Numbered from the stretch's first letter, positions 55,092 through 64,000 are shown. The stretch: 64,000 bases of DNA from an uncultured Collinsella sp. (GCA_900754525.1 CAAEDE010000069.1:1-64000), one strand, 5' to 3'. Notes: generated by a model not told the origin, from the sequence alone. Numbers and translations are program-made.

Positions 55092-55856
55092 CTAGTGGCA
55101 GCCGCAGCCTTCGTGCCCGTCATGGTCGTGGTGACCGTGGCAGCCGCAGGACTCGCCATGCTCGTGGATGTGCTCGTGATCATGTCCATGGCAGTCGCAG
55201 GTGGCCTCGCCGTTCTGTGCGAGCGTGCCGGCAATGAGGGCCTCGACGCAGGCATCGCAGCTGCCCTGGGCGCCCGCATAGACCGTGATGCCGGCTTGGG
55301 CAAGCGCGTTGATAGCGCCGCCGCCGATACCGCCGCAGATGAGCGTGTCCACGCCGCCGTTGGCGAGCAGGCCCGCAAGGGCACCGTGGCCGGTGCCGCC
55401 GGTGCCCACGACCTGCTCGTTGAGCACCTTGCTGCCCTGAATGTCATAGATCTTAAACTGCTCGCTGCGGCCAAAGTGCATAAAGATGTTGCCGTTGTCG
55501 TACGTGGTTGCCACCCTCATGGTGCCGATCTCCTTTGCTGGCCATGCGGCCGTTGTCGTGGAAATGGGGGAGTACGCGATGTTACCGCCTTCAATGACGA
55601 TCGCCCGTCCATTGACAAGCGCGTTTGCCACCTTGCGATGCGCGCGGCTGCAGATTGCAGCCACTGTGGCACGGGCAATGCCCATGTGCTGGGCGACAGC
55701 CTCCTGATTGAGGCCTTCCAGGTCGCACAGCCGAAGGGCTTCGAGCTCGTCGACCGTCATATCAATGGCCTCTCCGCTGGCTAGGCCGTCAGGGGTAAAG
55801 CCGCGGTATTCGGGGATGATCCCAACACGGCGTAGTTTTTCGCGTCTTCCTGCCAT
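55092..55856 (-). CDS. DUF134 HTH protein fused to a NifX/NifB-type iron-cofactor domain
   Basis: The 254-aa fusion starts at ATG 55856 with AAGGAG upstream. Residues ~1-95 are the DUF134 helix-turn-helix (ELEALRLCDLEGLNQEAVAQ; IARATVAAI). Residues ~112-215 form the dinitrogenase iron-molybdenum-cofactor domain (MRVATTYDNGNIFMHFGRSEQF; ICGGIGGGAINAL, each quoted in part). The tail is a Cys/His-rich segment (CDCHGHDHEH; GCGCH) likely to bind metal. Members are found in anaerobes and may sense iron-sulfur or metal status. No nif genes are near, so a nitrogenase role is unlikely. Confidence 0.85.
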   Translation of the reverse strand: MAGRREKLRRVGIIPEYRGFTPDGLASGEAIDMTVDELEALRLCDLEGLNQEAVAQHMGIARATVAAICSRAHRKVANALVNGRAIVIEGGNIAYSPISTTTAAWPAKEIGTMRVATTYDNGNIFMHFGRSEQFKIYDIQGSKVLNEQVVGTGGTGHGALAGLLANGGVDTLICGGIGGGAINALAQAGITVYAGAQGSCDACVEALIAGTLAQNGEATCDCHGHDHEHIHEHGESCGCHGHHDHDGHEGCGCH

Positions 55857-55870
55857 GCGCGCTCCTTATC

Positions 55871-55882
55871 TGACATATGTCA
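55871..55882. promoter_or_regulatory. palindromic site 1 upstream of the DUF134 gene
   Basis: TGACATATGTCA is a perfect 12-bp palindrome just after the predicted -10 of the minus-strand gene. Confidence 0.55.
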
Positions 55883-55923
55883 ACAATAGGATAGCGAACG
55901 TGTAGATTTGCGCAAGGAATTTC

Positions 55924-55935
55924 TGGCATATGTCA
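55924..55935. promoter_or_regulatory. palindromic site 2, shared intergenic region with thyA
   Basis: TGGCATATGTCA repeats site 1 with one change, 53 bp away. The pair flanks the DUF134-gene promoter and lies about 90 bp before thyA. It is a likely operator pair, perhaps for autoregulation. Confidence 0.5.
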
Positions 55936-56022
55936 GAAAATGAGGGCTTATGTTTGGGCTGTGGGGCCGCGTGCGCCTGGGCTACAATGAATCTCGCTTG
56001 TAGGCGACTGACAGGAGGGTCA

Positions 56023-56871
56023 ATGAGCAAAGCTGATCAACAGTTTGTAGCCATGTGCCGCGATATTCTGGACCATGGCACCACCACCGAGGGCCAAAAG
56101 GTTCGCCCGGTGTGGGAGGATGGCACCCCTGCCTATACCATTAAAAACTTTGGTGTCACGGCCCGCTATGATCTGCGAGAGGAGTTCCCCGCGCTCACCC
56201 TGCGTCGTACGGCGCTTAAGTCTGCCATGGACGAGATTCTGTGGATCTATCAAAAGAAGTCCAATAACGTGCATGATCTCAACAGCCATATCTGGGATGA
56301 GTGGGCCGATGAGACCGGTTCCATCGGTAAAGCCTACGGCTATCAGATTGGTCAGAAGAGCCATTACGCCGAGGGCGACTTCGACCAGATGGACCGTGTG
56401 CTGTACGACCTTAAGCACACGCCGTATAGTCGCCGCATTATGACCAATACGTACGTGTTTAGCGATCTGTCCGAGATGCACCTTTATCCGTGCGCCTATA
56501 GCGTGACCTATAACGTGACGCAGCGTCCTCAGGACGACAAGCCGACGCTCAACATGATTCTCAACCAGCGCAGCCAGGACATTTTGGCCGCGAACAACTG
56601 GAACGTGTGCCAGTACGCCATTTTGCTGATGATGGTCGCGCAGTCGGTCGATATGATTCCCGGTGAGCTGCTGCACGTGATCGCCGACGCCCATATCTAT
56701 GATCGTCATGTCGATATCGTCCGCGAGCTTATCGAGCGTCCGCAGTTTGCGGCACCCAAGGTAACGCTCAACCCCGATGTGCATGACTTCTATGCGTTTA
56801 CGACCGATGACCTGATCGTCGAGGGCTATGAGCACGGCCCGCAGGTCAAGAACATTCCCATTGCGGTGTAG
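56023..56871 (+). CDS. thyA: thymidylate synthase
   Basis: The 282-aa folate-dependent enzyme makes dTMP from dUMP. ATG 56023 follows CAGGAGGG. Nucleophile Cys157 is in LYPCAYS, and RSQDILAANNWNVCQY is the dUMP/folate site. It is followed 9 nt later by folA, its usual partner. Confidence 0.95.
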   Translation: MSKADQQFVAMCRDILDHGTTTEGQKVRPVWEDGTPAYTIKNFGVTARYDLREEFPALTLRRTALKSAMDEILWIYQKKSNNVHDLNSHIWDEWADETGSIGKAYGYQIGQKSHYAEGDFDQMDRVLYDLKHTPYSRRIMTNTYVFSDLSEMHLYPCAYSVTYNVTQRPQDDKPTLNMILNQRSQDILAANNWNVCQYAILLMMVAQSVDMIPGELLHVIADAHIYDRHVDIVRELIERPQFAAPKVTLNPDVHDFYAFTTDDLIVEGYEHGPQVKNIPIAV

Positions 56872-56880
56872 GTGGTGCTC

Positions 56881-57399
56881 ATGACGTGTAAGCTATCTGC
56901 TATCGTCGCCGTGTGTGACGATTGGGGCATTGGGTGCGAGGGCGACATGGTGGTGTCCAATCGCGCCGATATGCGCCATTTTGTGGCCTGCACCAAGGGC
57001 TGCCCGGTTATCATGGGACGCAAGACGCTGCTGAGTTTTCCCGGCGGGCGTCCTCTCAAGAACCGCCGCAATATCGTGCTTACGCGCGATATGGGCTTTA
57101 CCCGCGAGGGCGTCGACGTGGTGCATAGCGTTGACGAAGCGCTCGCTGCGGTTGCCGATGAGCTCGTTGCCTGGGTGATCGGTGGCGGCGATGTCTATCG
57201 GCAGTTTTTGCCGTACTGCGTGGAGGCCGAGGTTACGCACAACCATTGCACCCATGCCGTGGACACGTACTTTCCCGACTTGGACGTCGATCCCGCGTGG
57301 GAGGTTGCGCGGGCCAGCGAATCGGCGGTTGTCGCTGCCGGTGAGGGCGATGAGGGCCTCAAATATGAGTTCGTGACGTATCGTCGCGTTGATGTGTAA
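56881..57399 (+). CDS. folA: dihydrofolate reductase
   Basis: The 172-aa enzyme regenerates tetrahydrofolate used by ThyA. Motifs are GIGCEGDM near 20, PVIMGRKTLLSF, and the NADPH-site VIGGGDVYRQFLP. ATG 56881 is preferred over the upstream GTGs. It is co-transcribed with thyA. Confidence 0.93.
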   Translation: MTCKLSAIVAVCDDWGIGCEGDMVVSNRADMRHFVACTKGCPVIMGRKTLLSFPGGRPLKNRRNIVLTRDMGFTREGVDVVHSVDEALAAVADELVAWVIGGGDVYRQFLPYCVEAEVTHNHCTHAVDTYFPDLDVDPAWEVARASESAVVAAGEGDEGLKYEFVTYRRVDV

Positions 57400-57429
57400 A
57401 CCCGATTATCCCTTCGGTATTATCGGGTT
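57399..57429 (+). terminator. hairpin after folA
   Basis: AACCCGAT pairs with ATCGGGTT (57422-57429) around a loop with weak inner pairing. No strong T-run follows, so it is a weak terminator at best. Confidence 0.4.
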
Positions 57430-57508
57430 GGAATGAGTGGCGGGGCAGCGCATGGCGTTGCCCCGATATTTGTATAGGTGCTGCAAAGAAAGGTGCGGGC
57501 TGGCTGCT

Positions 57509-58423
57509 ATGACTGATGCCGTTGAGGTTCTGCGAATTGATTCGCTCGAGGACGAGCGGCTCGATGCCTACGTGCGATTGACGGAGCGCGAGCTGCGCTG
57601 CGTGCTGGAGCCGCAAAAGGGCATCTTTATCGCCGAGAGTGCCAAGGTTATCGAGCGCGCGGTGCGTGCCGGATACCAGCCGGTGAGCTTTCTTTTGGGC
57701 GAACGCTGGCTCGACCAGATGATGCCGCTGTTTGAGCGCCTGGTTGTGCGCGAGGGCGCAGGCCCGGTTCCTGTGTTCGTTGCCTCGATGGAGCTTATGG
57801 AGCAGCTGACGGGCTTCAATGTGACTCGCGGTGCGCTCGCTGCATTCCGTCGTCCACGCCAGATTCCGGTAGCCGAGTTCTTGGGCGGCGTCGTCGAGGC
57901 GGCGGGGGATCGTCCGGTGCGCGTGTGCGTGCTTGAGGGTATTGTCGACCACACCAATGTCGGCGCGATTTTCCGCTCGGCTGCCGCGTTGAACGTTAAC
58001 GGTATTTTGGTCAGCCCGACGTGCTGCGACCCGCTGTACCGTCGCTCGGCCCGCGTGAGCATGGGCACCGTGTTTCAGGTGCCGTGGACGCGCATTGGCA
58101 GCGAGGCTCGTGTGTGGCCGCATGATGGTCTGAGCGCGTTGCACGATGCCGGTTTTTCGTGTGCCGCTATGGCGTTGACGGACGATTCCGTATCGCTGGA
58201 CGATCCCGTGCTGCAGAAGATTGATCGCTTGGCGATCTTTATGGGTACCGAGGGTGCCGGCTTGGGCGCCAAGACCATTGCCGGCTGCGACCGAGCTGTG
58301 CGTATTCCGATGGCGCACGGGGTCGATTCGCTCAACGTTGCCGCGGCGAGTGCCGTCGCCTTTTGGCAGCTGTGCCCGCATGTGAGCAATGAGTATCACT
58401 ACCAGCCGGGTTTGTATCACTAG
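57509..58423 (+). CDS. TrmH/SpoU-family RNA 2'-O-methyltransferase
   Basis: The 304-aa protein has an N-terminal L30-like substrate-binding domain (~1-105) and the SPOUT knot motifs NVGAIFRSAAA (~150), MGTEGAGL (~245) and IPMAHGVDSLNVAAASAVAFW, quoted in part. It probably methylates a ribose in 23S rRNA or a tRNA; the exact target cannot be told. ATG 57509 lacks a strong ribosome binding site. Confidence 0.87.
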   Translation: MTDAVEVLRIDSLEDERLDAYVRLTERELRCVLEPQKGIFIAESAKVIERAVRAGYQPVSFLLGERWLDQMMPLFERLVVREGAGPVPVFVASMELMEQLTGFNVTRGALAAFRRPRQIPVAEFLGGVVEAAGDRPVRVCVLEGIVDHTNVGAIFRSAAALNVNGILVSPTCCDPLYRRSARVSMGTVFQVPWTRIGSEARVWPHDGLSALHDAGFSCAAMALTDDSVSLDDPVLQKIDRLAIFMGTEGAGLGAKTIAGCDRAVRIPMAHGVDSLNVAAASAVAFWQLCPHVSNEYHYQPGLYH

Positions 58424-58548
58424 GCAGATAGTTCGCACCTGGCTCTGATTCGGGGTGTTTCGGTCGACGCCAGTCGGTGCTAAGCTGGTGTTGGCTTTGG
58501 TCTTAAATTGCCGTTTTGTTGTTTAATATACGTTGGCGGGGAGGGCGT

Positions 58549-59897
58549 GTGGCTAAGAAATCTACGGCTATCGATGTAACGCAGGGCGTTATTTGGCAGC
58601 AACTGCTTTCGCTGTGCGTTCCCATCTTTTTTAGTTCGTTTTTTCAGCAGGCCTACACGCTTATCGGTACCTATATCGTCGGTCAGTTTGGCGGCAAGCT
58701 CGCACTTGGCGGCATTCAGGCCACGATGGTGCTCACCGAGCTCTGCATTGGCTTTTGCGTTGGCGTCGGCGCCGGCTGCGCGGTCATTACCGGTCAGTAT
58801 TTTGGCCAGCACGATGATGAGCGACTGAGCCTTTCGGTCCATACGGCCATGACGCTCGCGCTGGTGGGCGGTATCGTTTTCTCGATTCTTGGCATAGTGT
58901 TCGTTGAGCCCATGCTGGTGCTTATGAATACGCCGCATGAACTATTGGCCGAGGGCGTGGCCTATGCTCGTTGTTATTTTGCCGCTATGGTTGCGGCACT
59001 TTTGCTCAATATGGGAACGGCACTGCTGCGCGCCGTGGGCGACACGCGCGGGCCTGCCGTGATCATCGCTTCCGGCTGCCTCGTTAACGTGGTGCTGGAT
59101 ATCATTTTTGTTGCCGTGCTTCATATGGAGGCTCTGGGCTGTGGCATCGCGGTGGCGCTGACCATTTGCTCCAACGCCACGATGATCGTGATTCGTATGA
59201 TGCACGCGCCGGGTGCGTGGCGGCTTTCACTGTCCAAACTCGGCATTGATCCTGGCATTTGTAAGAGCATGATCTCGTGTGGTCTGCCGCTTGGCTTTCA
59301 GTCTGCTGCGTATTCGATTTCCAACGTTTTGATTCAGGTGTCGGTCAACTCGTTTGGTGCCGATGTCACCACGGCTTGGGGTCTTTCGGGCCGCCTGGAT
59401 GGCATTGTCTGGATGGTTACCGAGGCGCTTGGCGTGTCGATCACCACGTTCTCGGCGCAGAACTTCGGCGCGCGCAACTACGAACGCATGCGCAAGGGCT
59501 ACCATACGTCGCTCGTGCTGTCGTTTATGCTCATTGGTGGCCTGTCTGCCGTGCTGCTGGTGTTCTCGGGTCCGTTGTCGCGTCTGTTTGTCGACGATGC
59601 TTCGATTTCGGCGTACACCACGACGATTCTTCATTTTATCGCGCCGTTCTACGCGATTTTCTCGATTATCGAGAACGCTTCGGGATCCATTCGCGGTGCC
59701 GGTGTGAGCTTGCAGCCCATGCTGCTCACGATTTTGGCACCGTCGTGCTCAGGGTGATCTGGGTGTTTGCGATTATGCCGTTCGATCCGTCGCTTGAGCA
59801 CCTGCTGCTGGTTTACCCCGTAACCTGGGTAATCACCGCCATGATGTTCACCGTCTACCATCACAGCGGCAACTGGCTCGGCCGCGCCACCGCCTAG
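58549..59897 (+). pseudogene. MATE-family efflux transporter, frameshifted near the 3' end
   Basis: GTG 58549 follows GGGGAGGG. The first frame gives 402 aa and stops at 59757. The typical MATE ending (VLRVIWVFAIMP and the last helix) continues in another frame to 59897, giving 449 aa if joined. A one-base loss around 59731-59740 (TTGGCACC where TTGGGCACC would keep frame) explains this. The 12-helix MATE plan and the FFSSFFQQAYTLIGTYIVGQ start, quoted in part, are clear. It may be a recent mutation, phase variation or a base-call error. Confidence 0.85.
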
Positions 59898-59898
59898 C

Positions 59899-59918
59899 CA
59901 TTCGGGACGTCCCCAATG
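59899..59918. repeat. short palindrome between convergent genes
   Basis: GGGACGTCCC (59904-59913) is a perfect palindrome within CATTCGGGACGTCCCCAATG. It is a shorter relative of the element at 39574-39629 and may be a remnant. Confidence 0.5.
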
Positions 59919-59919
59919 A

Positions 59920-60405
59920 TTAGTATTCGATGCCTTGGCGGGCTAGGAGGCCTTCGTCGAAGTAGTGTTTGACGGGGCGCATTTCGGTTACTAGGTCGGC
60001 AAGGTCGGCCAGTGGCAGCAGTCCACGGCCGGTGAGTACGAGCTCCGTGGTAGCGGGCTTTATCGCAATCAATGCTTCGATATCCTCGCGTGTCACAAAG
60101 CCGCGACGCATCGCTTCGCCGAGTTCGTCCAGAATGAGCACGTCGACCTGGTTAATCTGTTCGCGTGCGAGCTCCATGATCTGTGCGGCACAGGCTTCGG
60201 GCGTGTCGCGGTCGGCTTGTACGATGCGTAACCCCAATCGAGGCGCTGCGTCATGTTCGGCGCAGTGTAGCTTCTTGGCAAACTGAAGCATGAGCACGTT
60301 AAGTCCATAGCCCGTGGCGCGCAGCGCGAGTCCCAGCGCAGCCGTCGTCTTGCCCTTGCCGTCGCCCGTATAGATTTGAACCTTGCCGACTTCCAGTGAT
60401 GCCAT
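59920..60405 (-). CDS. cobO: cob(I)yrinic acid a,c-diamide adenosyltransferase
   Basis: The 161-aa enzyme (CobO/BtuR/CobA type) adds the adenosyl group to corrinoids. Motifs are the P-loop GDGKGKTTAA (~14-23), LDELGEAMRRG, and VLTGRG with P nearby. ATG 60405 has GAAAGGA upstream. No other cobalamin genes lie nearby, so it probably serves corrinoid salvage. Confidence 0.93.
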   Translation of the reverse strand: MASLEVGKVQIYTGDGKGKTTAALGLALRATGYGLNVLMLQFAKKLHCAEHDAAPRLGLRIVQADRDTPEACAAQIMELAREQINQVDVLILDELGEAMRRGFVTREDIEALIAIKPATTELVLTGRGLLPLADLADLVTEMRPVKHYFDEGLLARQGIEY

Positions 60406-60497
60406 CTCTGTCCTTTCGTGCCCGGCGTCGGTTTATCGCCGTCCGGGTTGGGTATTCTAGAAAACATTATCAACCCCAGTAGATGGAGTTCAAGCAG

Positions 60498-62390
60498 ATG
60501 GAGATGGATGACAACAAACGTAGACGGAATATGATCCTCTACGTGCTCATCGCCTTCGTCGTCTACCTCGTGCTCTCGACCGTTCTGATCCCCAACATCG
60601 GTCACACGCAGCAGATTACGAAGACCGATTATTCGACGTTTGTCAAAGCGCTCGATAAGAAGAGCGTCGACAAGGTCGAGTACAACACGGACGATTACAC
60701 GATTTATTACACCAAGAAGGGCGAGGACGAGAATATCGCCTACAAGACGACCGGTGTGCCGAATGACGCGGGCTTTACCGATCGCGTGCTTGAATCTGGC
60801 GCCTCGCTTGAGTCGGTTGTTCCCGATAAGAACTCGGGTCTGATGACCTACTACCTGCTCACCCTCATTCTTCCCATGGCGATTTTCTTCCTGATCGGCT
60901 GGTGGCTTAACCGCCGCATGAAGAAGGCCATGGGCGATGACGGTCCGTCGATGAACTTTGGCGGCGGCGGTTTTGGCGGCGGTGGACTGGGTAAGTCCGG
61001 CGCGCGCGTGATCGCCTCCAAGGACGTGGGCGTGACCTTTAAGGATGTTGCTGGCCAGGAAGAGGCTAAGGAGTCCCTCAAGGAGGTCGTCGACTTTCTG
61101 GAGAAGCCGCAGCGCTACGAGGAGATCGGCGCCAAGCTGCCGCGTGGTGCCCTCCTTGTCGGCCCTCCGGGTACTGGTAAAACCCTGCTTGCCAAGGCTG
61201 TGGCCGGCGAGGCGGGTGTGCCGTTCTTTAGTATTTCTGGTTCTGAGTTCGTCGAGATGTTCGTCGGCCGCGGTGCCGCTAAAGTTCGCGACCTGTTTAA
61301 GCAGGCCAAGGAAAAGGCCCCGTGCATCGTCTTTATCGATGAGATTGATACCATCGGCAAGAAGCGCGATGGCGGCGGCTTTAGCGGCAACGACGAGCGC
61401 GAGCAGACGCTCAACCAGCTGCTGACCGAGATGGACGGCTTCGATAACCACAAGGGTATTGTCGTCCTCGCTGCTACCAACCGCCCGGACAGCCTTGACC
61501 CGGCCCTGTTGCGCCCCGGTCGTTTTGACCGCCGTATCCCTGTTGAGCTGCCCGATCTGACCGGCCGTAAGAGCATTCTTGAGTTGCATGCCAAGAGCGT
61601 GAAGACGCAGCCGCCGATCGACCTGACCGCGATTGCCCGCGCCACGCCCGGTGCCTCGGGCGCCGACCTGGCCAACATCATCAACGAGGGCGCCCTGCGT
61701 GCCGTCCGCGAGGGTCGCAAGCGTGCCACGCAGGACGATTTTGAGGAGTCGGTGGAGGTCGTCATCGCCGGCCAGCAGCGTAAGTCCACGGTGCTGTCCG
61801 ACCACGAGAAGCAGGTTGTTTCGTACCATGAGATCGGCCATGCCATCGTTGCCGCCCGCCAGAAGGGCTCCGCGCCGGTCACGAAGATCACCATCGTGCC
61901 GCGCACGAGCGGTGCTCTGGGCTACACCATGCAGGTCGAGGAGGACGAGCGCTTCCTGACCACACGCCAGGAGGTCCTGGACAAGCTCGCCGTCTATTGC
62001 GGTGGCCGTGCAGCCGAGGAGCTCATCTTTGGCGAGATGACGACCGGTGCCGCCAACGATATCGAGCAGGCCACCAAGCTCGCCCGTAACATGGTGACGC
62101 GCTTTGGTATGTCCGATGAGTTTGGCATGATGGCGCTCGGTACCGTTCAGAATGCGTACCTCAACCAGGACACGTCGCTCACCTGCGCCCCCGGTACGGC
62201 CGAGCGCGTGGACGCGATTGTCGCCAAGCTGATCGAGGATGCGCATGACCGCGCTCTGCAGATCCTGAAGGAGAACAAGTTTAAGCTCCACGAGCTGGCT
62301 CGTTATCTGTACAAGAAGGAGACGATCACGGGCGAGGAGTTCATGAATCTCCTCACGCGCGAGAATCCGCTGATGCCGAAGCAGCAGTAA
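60498..62390 (+). CDS. ftsH: membrane AAA+ protease FtsH
   Basis: The product is 630 aa from ATG 60498; ATG 60483 would add five residues but has no site. Two membrane helices flank a short extracellular domain (first ~12-35, second ~120-140). The AAA+ domain has Walker A GPPGTGKT (222-229). The zinc-protease motif is HEIGH (444-448), with Asp in GAANDIEQAT as the likely third ligand. It degrades misfolded and short-lived membrane or cytosolic proteins. Confidence 0.95.
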   Translation: MEMDDNKRRRNMILYVLIAFVVYLVLSTVLIPNIGHTQQITKTDYSTFVKALDKKSVDKVEYNTDDYTIYYTKKGEDENIAYKTTGVPNDAGFTDRVLESGASLESVVPDKNSGLMTYYLLTLILPMAIFFLIGWWLNRRMKKAMGDDGPSMNFGGGGFGGGGLGKSGARVIASKDVGVTFKDVAGQEEAKESLKEVVDFLEKPQRYEEIGAKLPRGALLVGPPGTGKTLLAKAVAGEAGVPFFSISGSEFVEMFVGRGAAKVRDLFKQAKEKAPCIVFIDEIDTIGKKRDGGGFSGNDEREQTLNQLLTEMDGFDNHKGIVVLAATNRPDSLDPALLRPGRFDRRIPVELPDLTGRKSILELHAKSVKTQPPIDLTAIARATPGASGADLANIINEGALRAVREGRKRATQDDFEESVEVVIAGQQRKSTVLSDHEKQVVSYHEIGHAIVAARQKGSAPVTKITIVPRTSGALGYTMQVEEDERFLTTRQEVLDKLAVYCGGRAAEELIFGEMTTGAANDIEQATKLARNMVTRFGMSDEFGMMALGTVQNAYLNQDTSLTCAPGTAERVDAIVAKLIEDAHDRALQILKENKFKLHELARYLYKKETITGEEFMNLLTRENPLMPKQQ

Positions 62391-62409
62391 TACCAGTTGC
62401 GCAGTGTCA

Positions 62410-62448
62410 ATCGCCCCATTTGAGTGTCCATCTCAAATGGGGCGATTT
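62410..62448 (+). terminator. intrinsic terminator of ftsH
   Basis: A perfect 15-bp stem (62410-62424 with 62432-62446) is followed by TT and G/C. The stem is strong, the T-run short. Confidence 0.75.
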
Positions 62449-62466
62449 GCGTGGGGAGAGTTGTAT

Positions 62467-62922
62467 ATGAAGATCGTGGTAAGTGCCTGCTTGATGGGCG
62501 AGAGCTGCAAGTATAACGGGCTCGACAATTACCTTCGCGAACTGGTCGAGGCCTGCGAGCGTACGGGGACCGAGGTCCTCTTGGTGTGTCCTGAGGTCTT
62601 TGGGGGTCTGCCCACGCCGCGCAAGCCGTCCGAGATTGTGAACGGCGAGGTTCGTACCTGCGAGGGCATCTCGGTTGATCGCGAATTTCGCCTGGGTGCC
62701 CAACGTGCGCTCGATATGTGCGAGCAAGCGGGTGGCCCGGATGAGATCGTCGCGTGCATCCTGCAAGATCGCAGTCCCTCGTGCGGCGTCGGCCGTATCT
62801 ACGACGGAACCTTCAGCGGCACGCTCACTCCGGGCAACGGTGTTTTCGTCGACCTTCTACTCCGCCACGGTTACCGCGTGATCCCTGCAAGTGAATTCGA
62901 CCCGAGCATGCTACGGCAATAA
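62467..62922 (+). CDS. DUF523 family protein
   Basis: The 151-aa protein starts at ATG 62467 behind GGGGAGAG. It has family motifs VVSACLMGESCKYNG near the start, CPEVFGGLPTPR (~44-55), and LQDRSPSCGVGRIYDG (~100-115). The conserved Cys residues suggest a metal or iron-sulfur site. The function of DUF523 is unknown. Confidence 0.88.
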   Translation: MKIVVSACLMGESCKYNGLDNYLRELVEACERTGTEVLLVCPEVFGGLPTPRKPSEIVNGEVRTCEGISVDREFRLGAQRALDMCEQAGGPDEIVACILQDRSPSCGVGRIYDGTFSGTLTPGNGVFVDLLLRHGYRVIPASEFDPSMLRQ

Positions 62923-62924
62923 AA

Positions 62925-62961
62925 AACCACCACAAAGGTGCCTGTCCCCTTTGTGGTGGTT
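62925..62961. terminator. bidirectional terminator
   Basis: A 14-bp perfect stem (62925-62938 with 62948-62961) has A's on one side and T's on the other. It separates two convergent genes. Its loop region GTGCCTGTCCCC recalls dispersed GTCCCC hairpins elsewhere. Confidence 0.85.
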
Positions 62962-62972
62962 TTGGGTTAGAG

Positions 62973-64000
62973 CTAGAGGGTGTGGCCGTAAGCTTCGGCG
63001 GCCTTGATGGCGGCGGCGAACTTCTCGTCGGTGAAGGGCTCAGGGTTTCCCTGCTTCCACTCGTTGGTGGCGTGCGCGTACTCGCACAGGGCCGGGATAT
63101 CGGACTCGGAAAGCCCGACCTGCTCAAGCGTCACGGGCAGGCCCATCTGCTTGTTAAAGGCAGCGTAGCGCTCAAGGTTCTCAGTATCGCCCGTATAGGC
63201 AAACAGCACGAGCACGCCCAGGCTCACGACCTCGCCGTGCAGATAGGTTCCCTCACGCGGAATGCTGCAGGTGGCGTTGTAGAACGCGTGTGCCACGCTC
63301 GAGTTGTAGTAGTAATCGTTCTGGTTGGTCAGGTTCGAGACATAGCCCGTGTTGACCACGATGTCGAGCGCGATCTGCTTGACAGCCTCGCTCGACAGGT
63401 CCTGGCGCACGTCCTCAAGACCCTGGACGCCATAGGTAAACAGCGGCTCGGAGCAGGTGTGGGCGAGTGCCAGGCCAAGGCCTGCCGTGTGCTCCAAATT
63501 GCCGGCGCTCGTGGCGTACTCGACCTCGGGCTGCTTAGACAGGGCATCGCCCACGCCGGCCCAGAAGTACTCTGCCGGTGCTTCGGCGATGATCTTGGGG
63601 TTGATGAAGATGTGCGCCGGTCGGTTGGGGTACGAATAGCCCTCGAGCGAGCCGTCGTCGTTGTACACGACGGCAATGGCGGTTGCGGCGGAGCAGTTGG
63701 AACAGATCGTCGGGACCGTAAAGACGATCTTCTTGAGCTCGATAGCTGCGGTCTTCACGGTGTCGAGGGCCTTGCCACCGCCGCAGGCGATAAGCACGTC
63801 GGCTTCCTGGCAGGCGGGGGAGTTTACGACCTTGGCGATATTGGCGCGTGTGCTGTTGGTGCCGTAGACGCGCGTCTCTAGAATTTCGACATCGGTGCCT
63901 TCAAGCGCCGCCTCGATGCCCGGCAGCGCCGCGGCCAGGGCTCGCTTGCCGCCGATGATGGCGACCTTTGTCGCGCCGTACTCCGCCAGTGCGGCGGGCA
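62973..64000 (-). CDS. iron-type alcohol / glycerol dehydrogenase-like protein, 5' end outside window
   Basis: About 342 codons are present and the frame is open to the window edge, so the N-terminus is missing. The NAD-binding part has CGGGKALDTVK. Metal ligands are expected at the Asp in WAGVGDALSK and the His residues in SVAHAFYN and YLHGEVVSLG, all present. The layout resembles glycerol dehydrogenase (GldA), which oxidises glycerol to dihydroxyacetone, but other polyol substrates are possible. The VPTICSNCSAATAIAV segment is unusually Cys-rich. Confidence 0.85.
   Translation of the reverse strand, partial: PAALAEYGATKVAIIGGKRALAAALPGIEAALEGTDVEILETRVYGTNSTRANIAKVVNSPACQEADVLIACGGGKALDTVKTAAIELKKIVFTVPTICSNCSAATAIAVVYNDDGSLEGYSYPNRPAHIFINPKIIAEAPAEYFWAGVGDALSKQPEVEYATSAGNLEHTAGLGLALAHTCSEPLFTYGVQGLEDVRQDLSSEAVKQIALDIVVNTGYVSNLTNQNDYYYNSSVAHAFYNATCSIPREGTYLHGEVVSLGVLVLFAYTGDTENLERYAAFNKQMGLPVTLEQVGLSESDIPALCEYAHATNEWKQGNPEPFTDEKFAAAIKAAEAYGHTL

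Overview
The window is a chromosomal segment of a high-GC, Gram-positive gut actinobacterium, most probably a Collinsella-like member of the Coriobacteriia. This assignment rests on gene order, codon use and protein flavour; no database search was possible. Support includes the rimP-nusA-infB-rbfA-nrnA-truB-ribF-dnaG-rpoD chain, an unlinked C4-type L32 gene, a PTS/LacI sucrose locus and frequent GTG/TTG starts behind strong purine-rich ribosome binding sites.

Layout. (1) 1-6000 is an accessory region. It holds lower-GC orphan genes (46-459, 962-1666, 1853-3181 minus), fused gene remnants around 504-887, a near-perfect 63-nt hairpin, clustered palindromes and tandem repeats, and a Schlafen-AlbA/HATPase-type gene (4069-5451 minus) flanked by two ~220-bp copies of one structured repeat. 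(2) 6093-17187 is a tightly overlapping eight-gene operon: a Pel-type exopolysaccharide locus (PelD, PelE, a DUF2194 deacetylase, PelF, PelG) followed without a break by a CotH-kinase-like lipoprotein, a VTC-domain polyphosphate polymerase and a DUF4956 membrane protein. PelD keeps the RxxD c-di-GMP site while its GGDEF motif is degenerate. (3) 17398-21640 is a sucrose locus: LacI regulator, EIIBC permease and GH32 hydrolase, with three matching 14-bp operators. (4) 21735-27746 carries a degenerate Cys/Met-type PLP-fold protein, a ModE-type regulator, guaB, and leuS behind a long hairpin leader.

(5) 27898-39525 is the transcription/translation block from rimP to the primary sigma factor. It opens with a promoter and an intrinsic-terminator-like hairpin that could attenuate the operon. 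(6) 39656-54975 has two identical tRNA-Asn genes, the Asp23-fakA-recG-rsmD-coaD run, then yceD-rpmF-plsX-acpP-rnc-smc-ftsY-ffh, coupling ribosome, lipid, chromosome and SRP functions. (7) 55092-64000 contains a DUF134-NifX fusion with twin palindromic sites, thyA-folA, a SpoU methyltransferase, a frameshifted MATE transporter, a cobalamin adenosyltransferase, ftsH, a DUF523 gene and an iron-type alcohol/glycerol dehydrogenase cut by the window edge.

The best candidate for an under-described system is the Pel-CotH-VTC-DUF4956 operon. It couples c-di-GMP-controlled polysaccharide secretion with proteins that handle phosphate polymers or phosphotransfer. The duplicated structured repeat around the AlbA gene and the NusA tail with four potential metal ligands are the next most interesting points. 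No rRNA genes, CRISPR arrays, transposases or integrases were seen.
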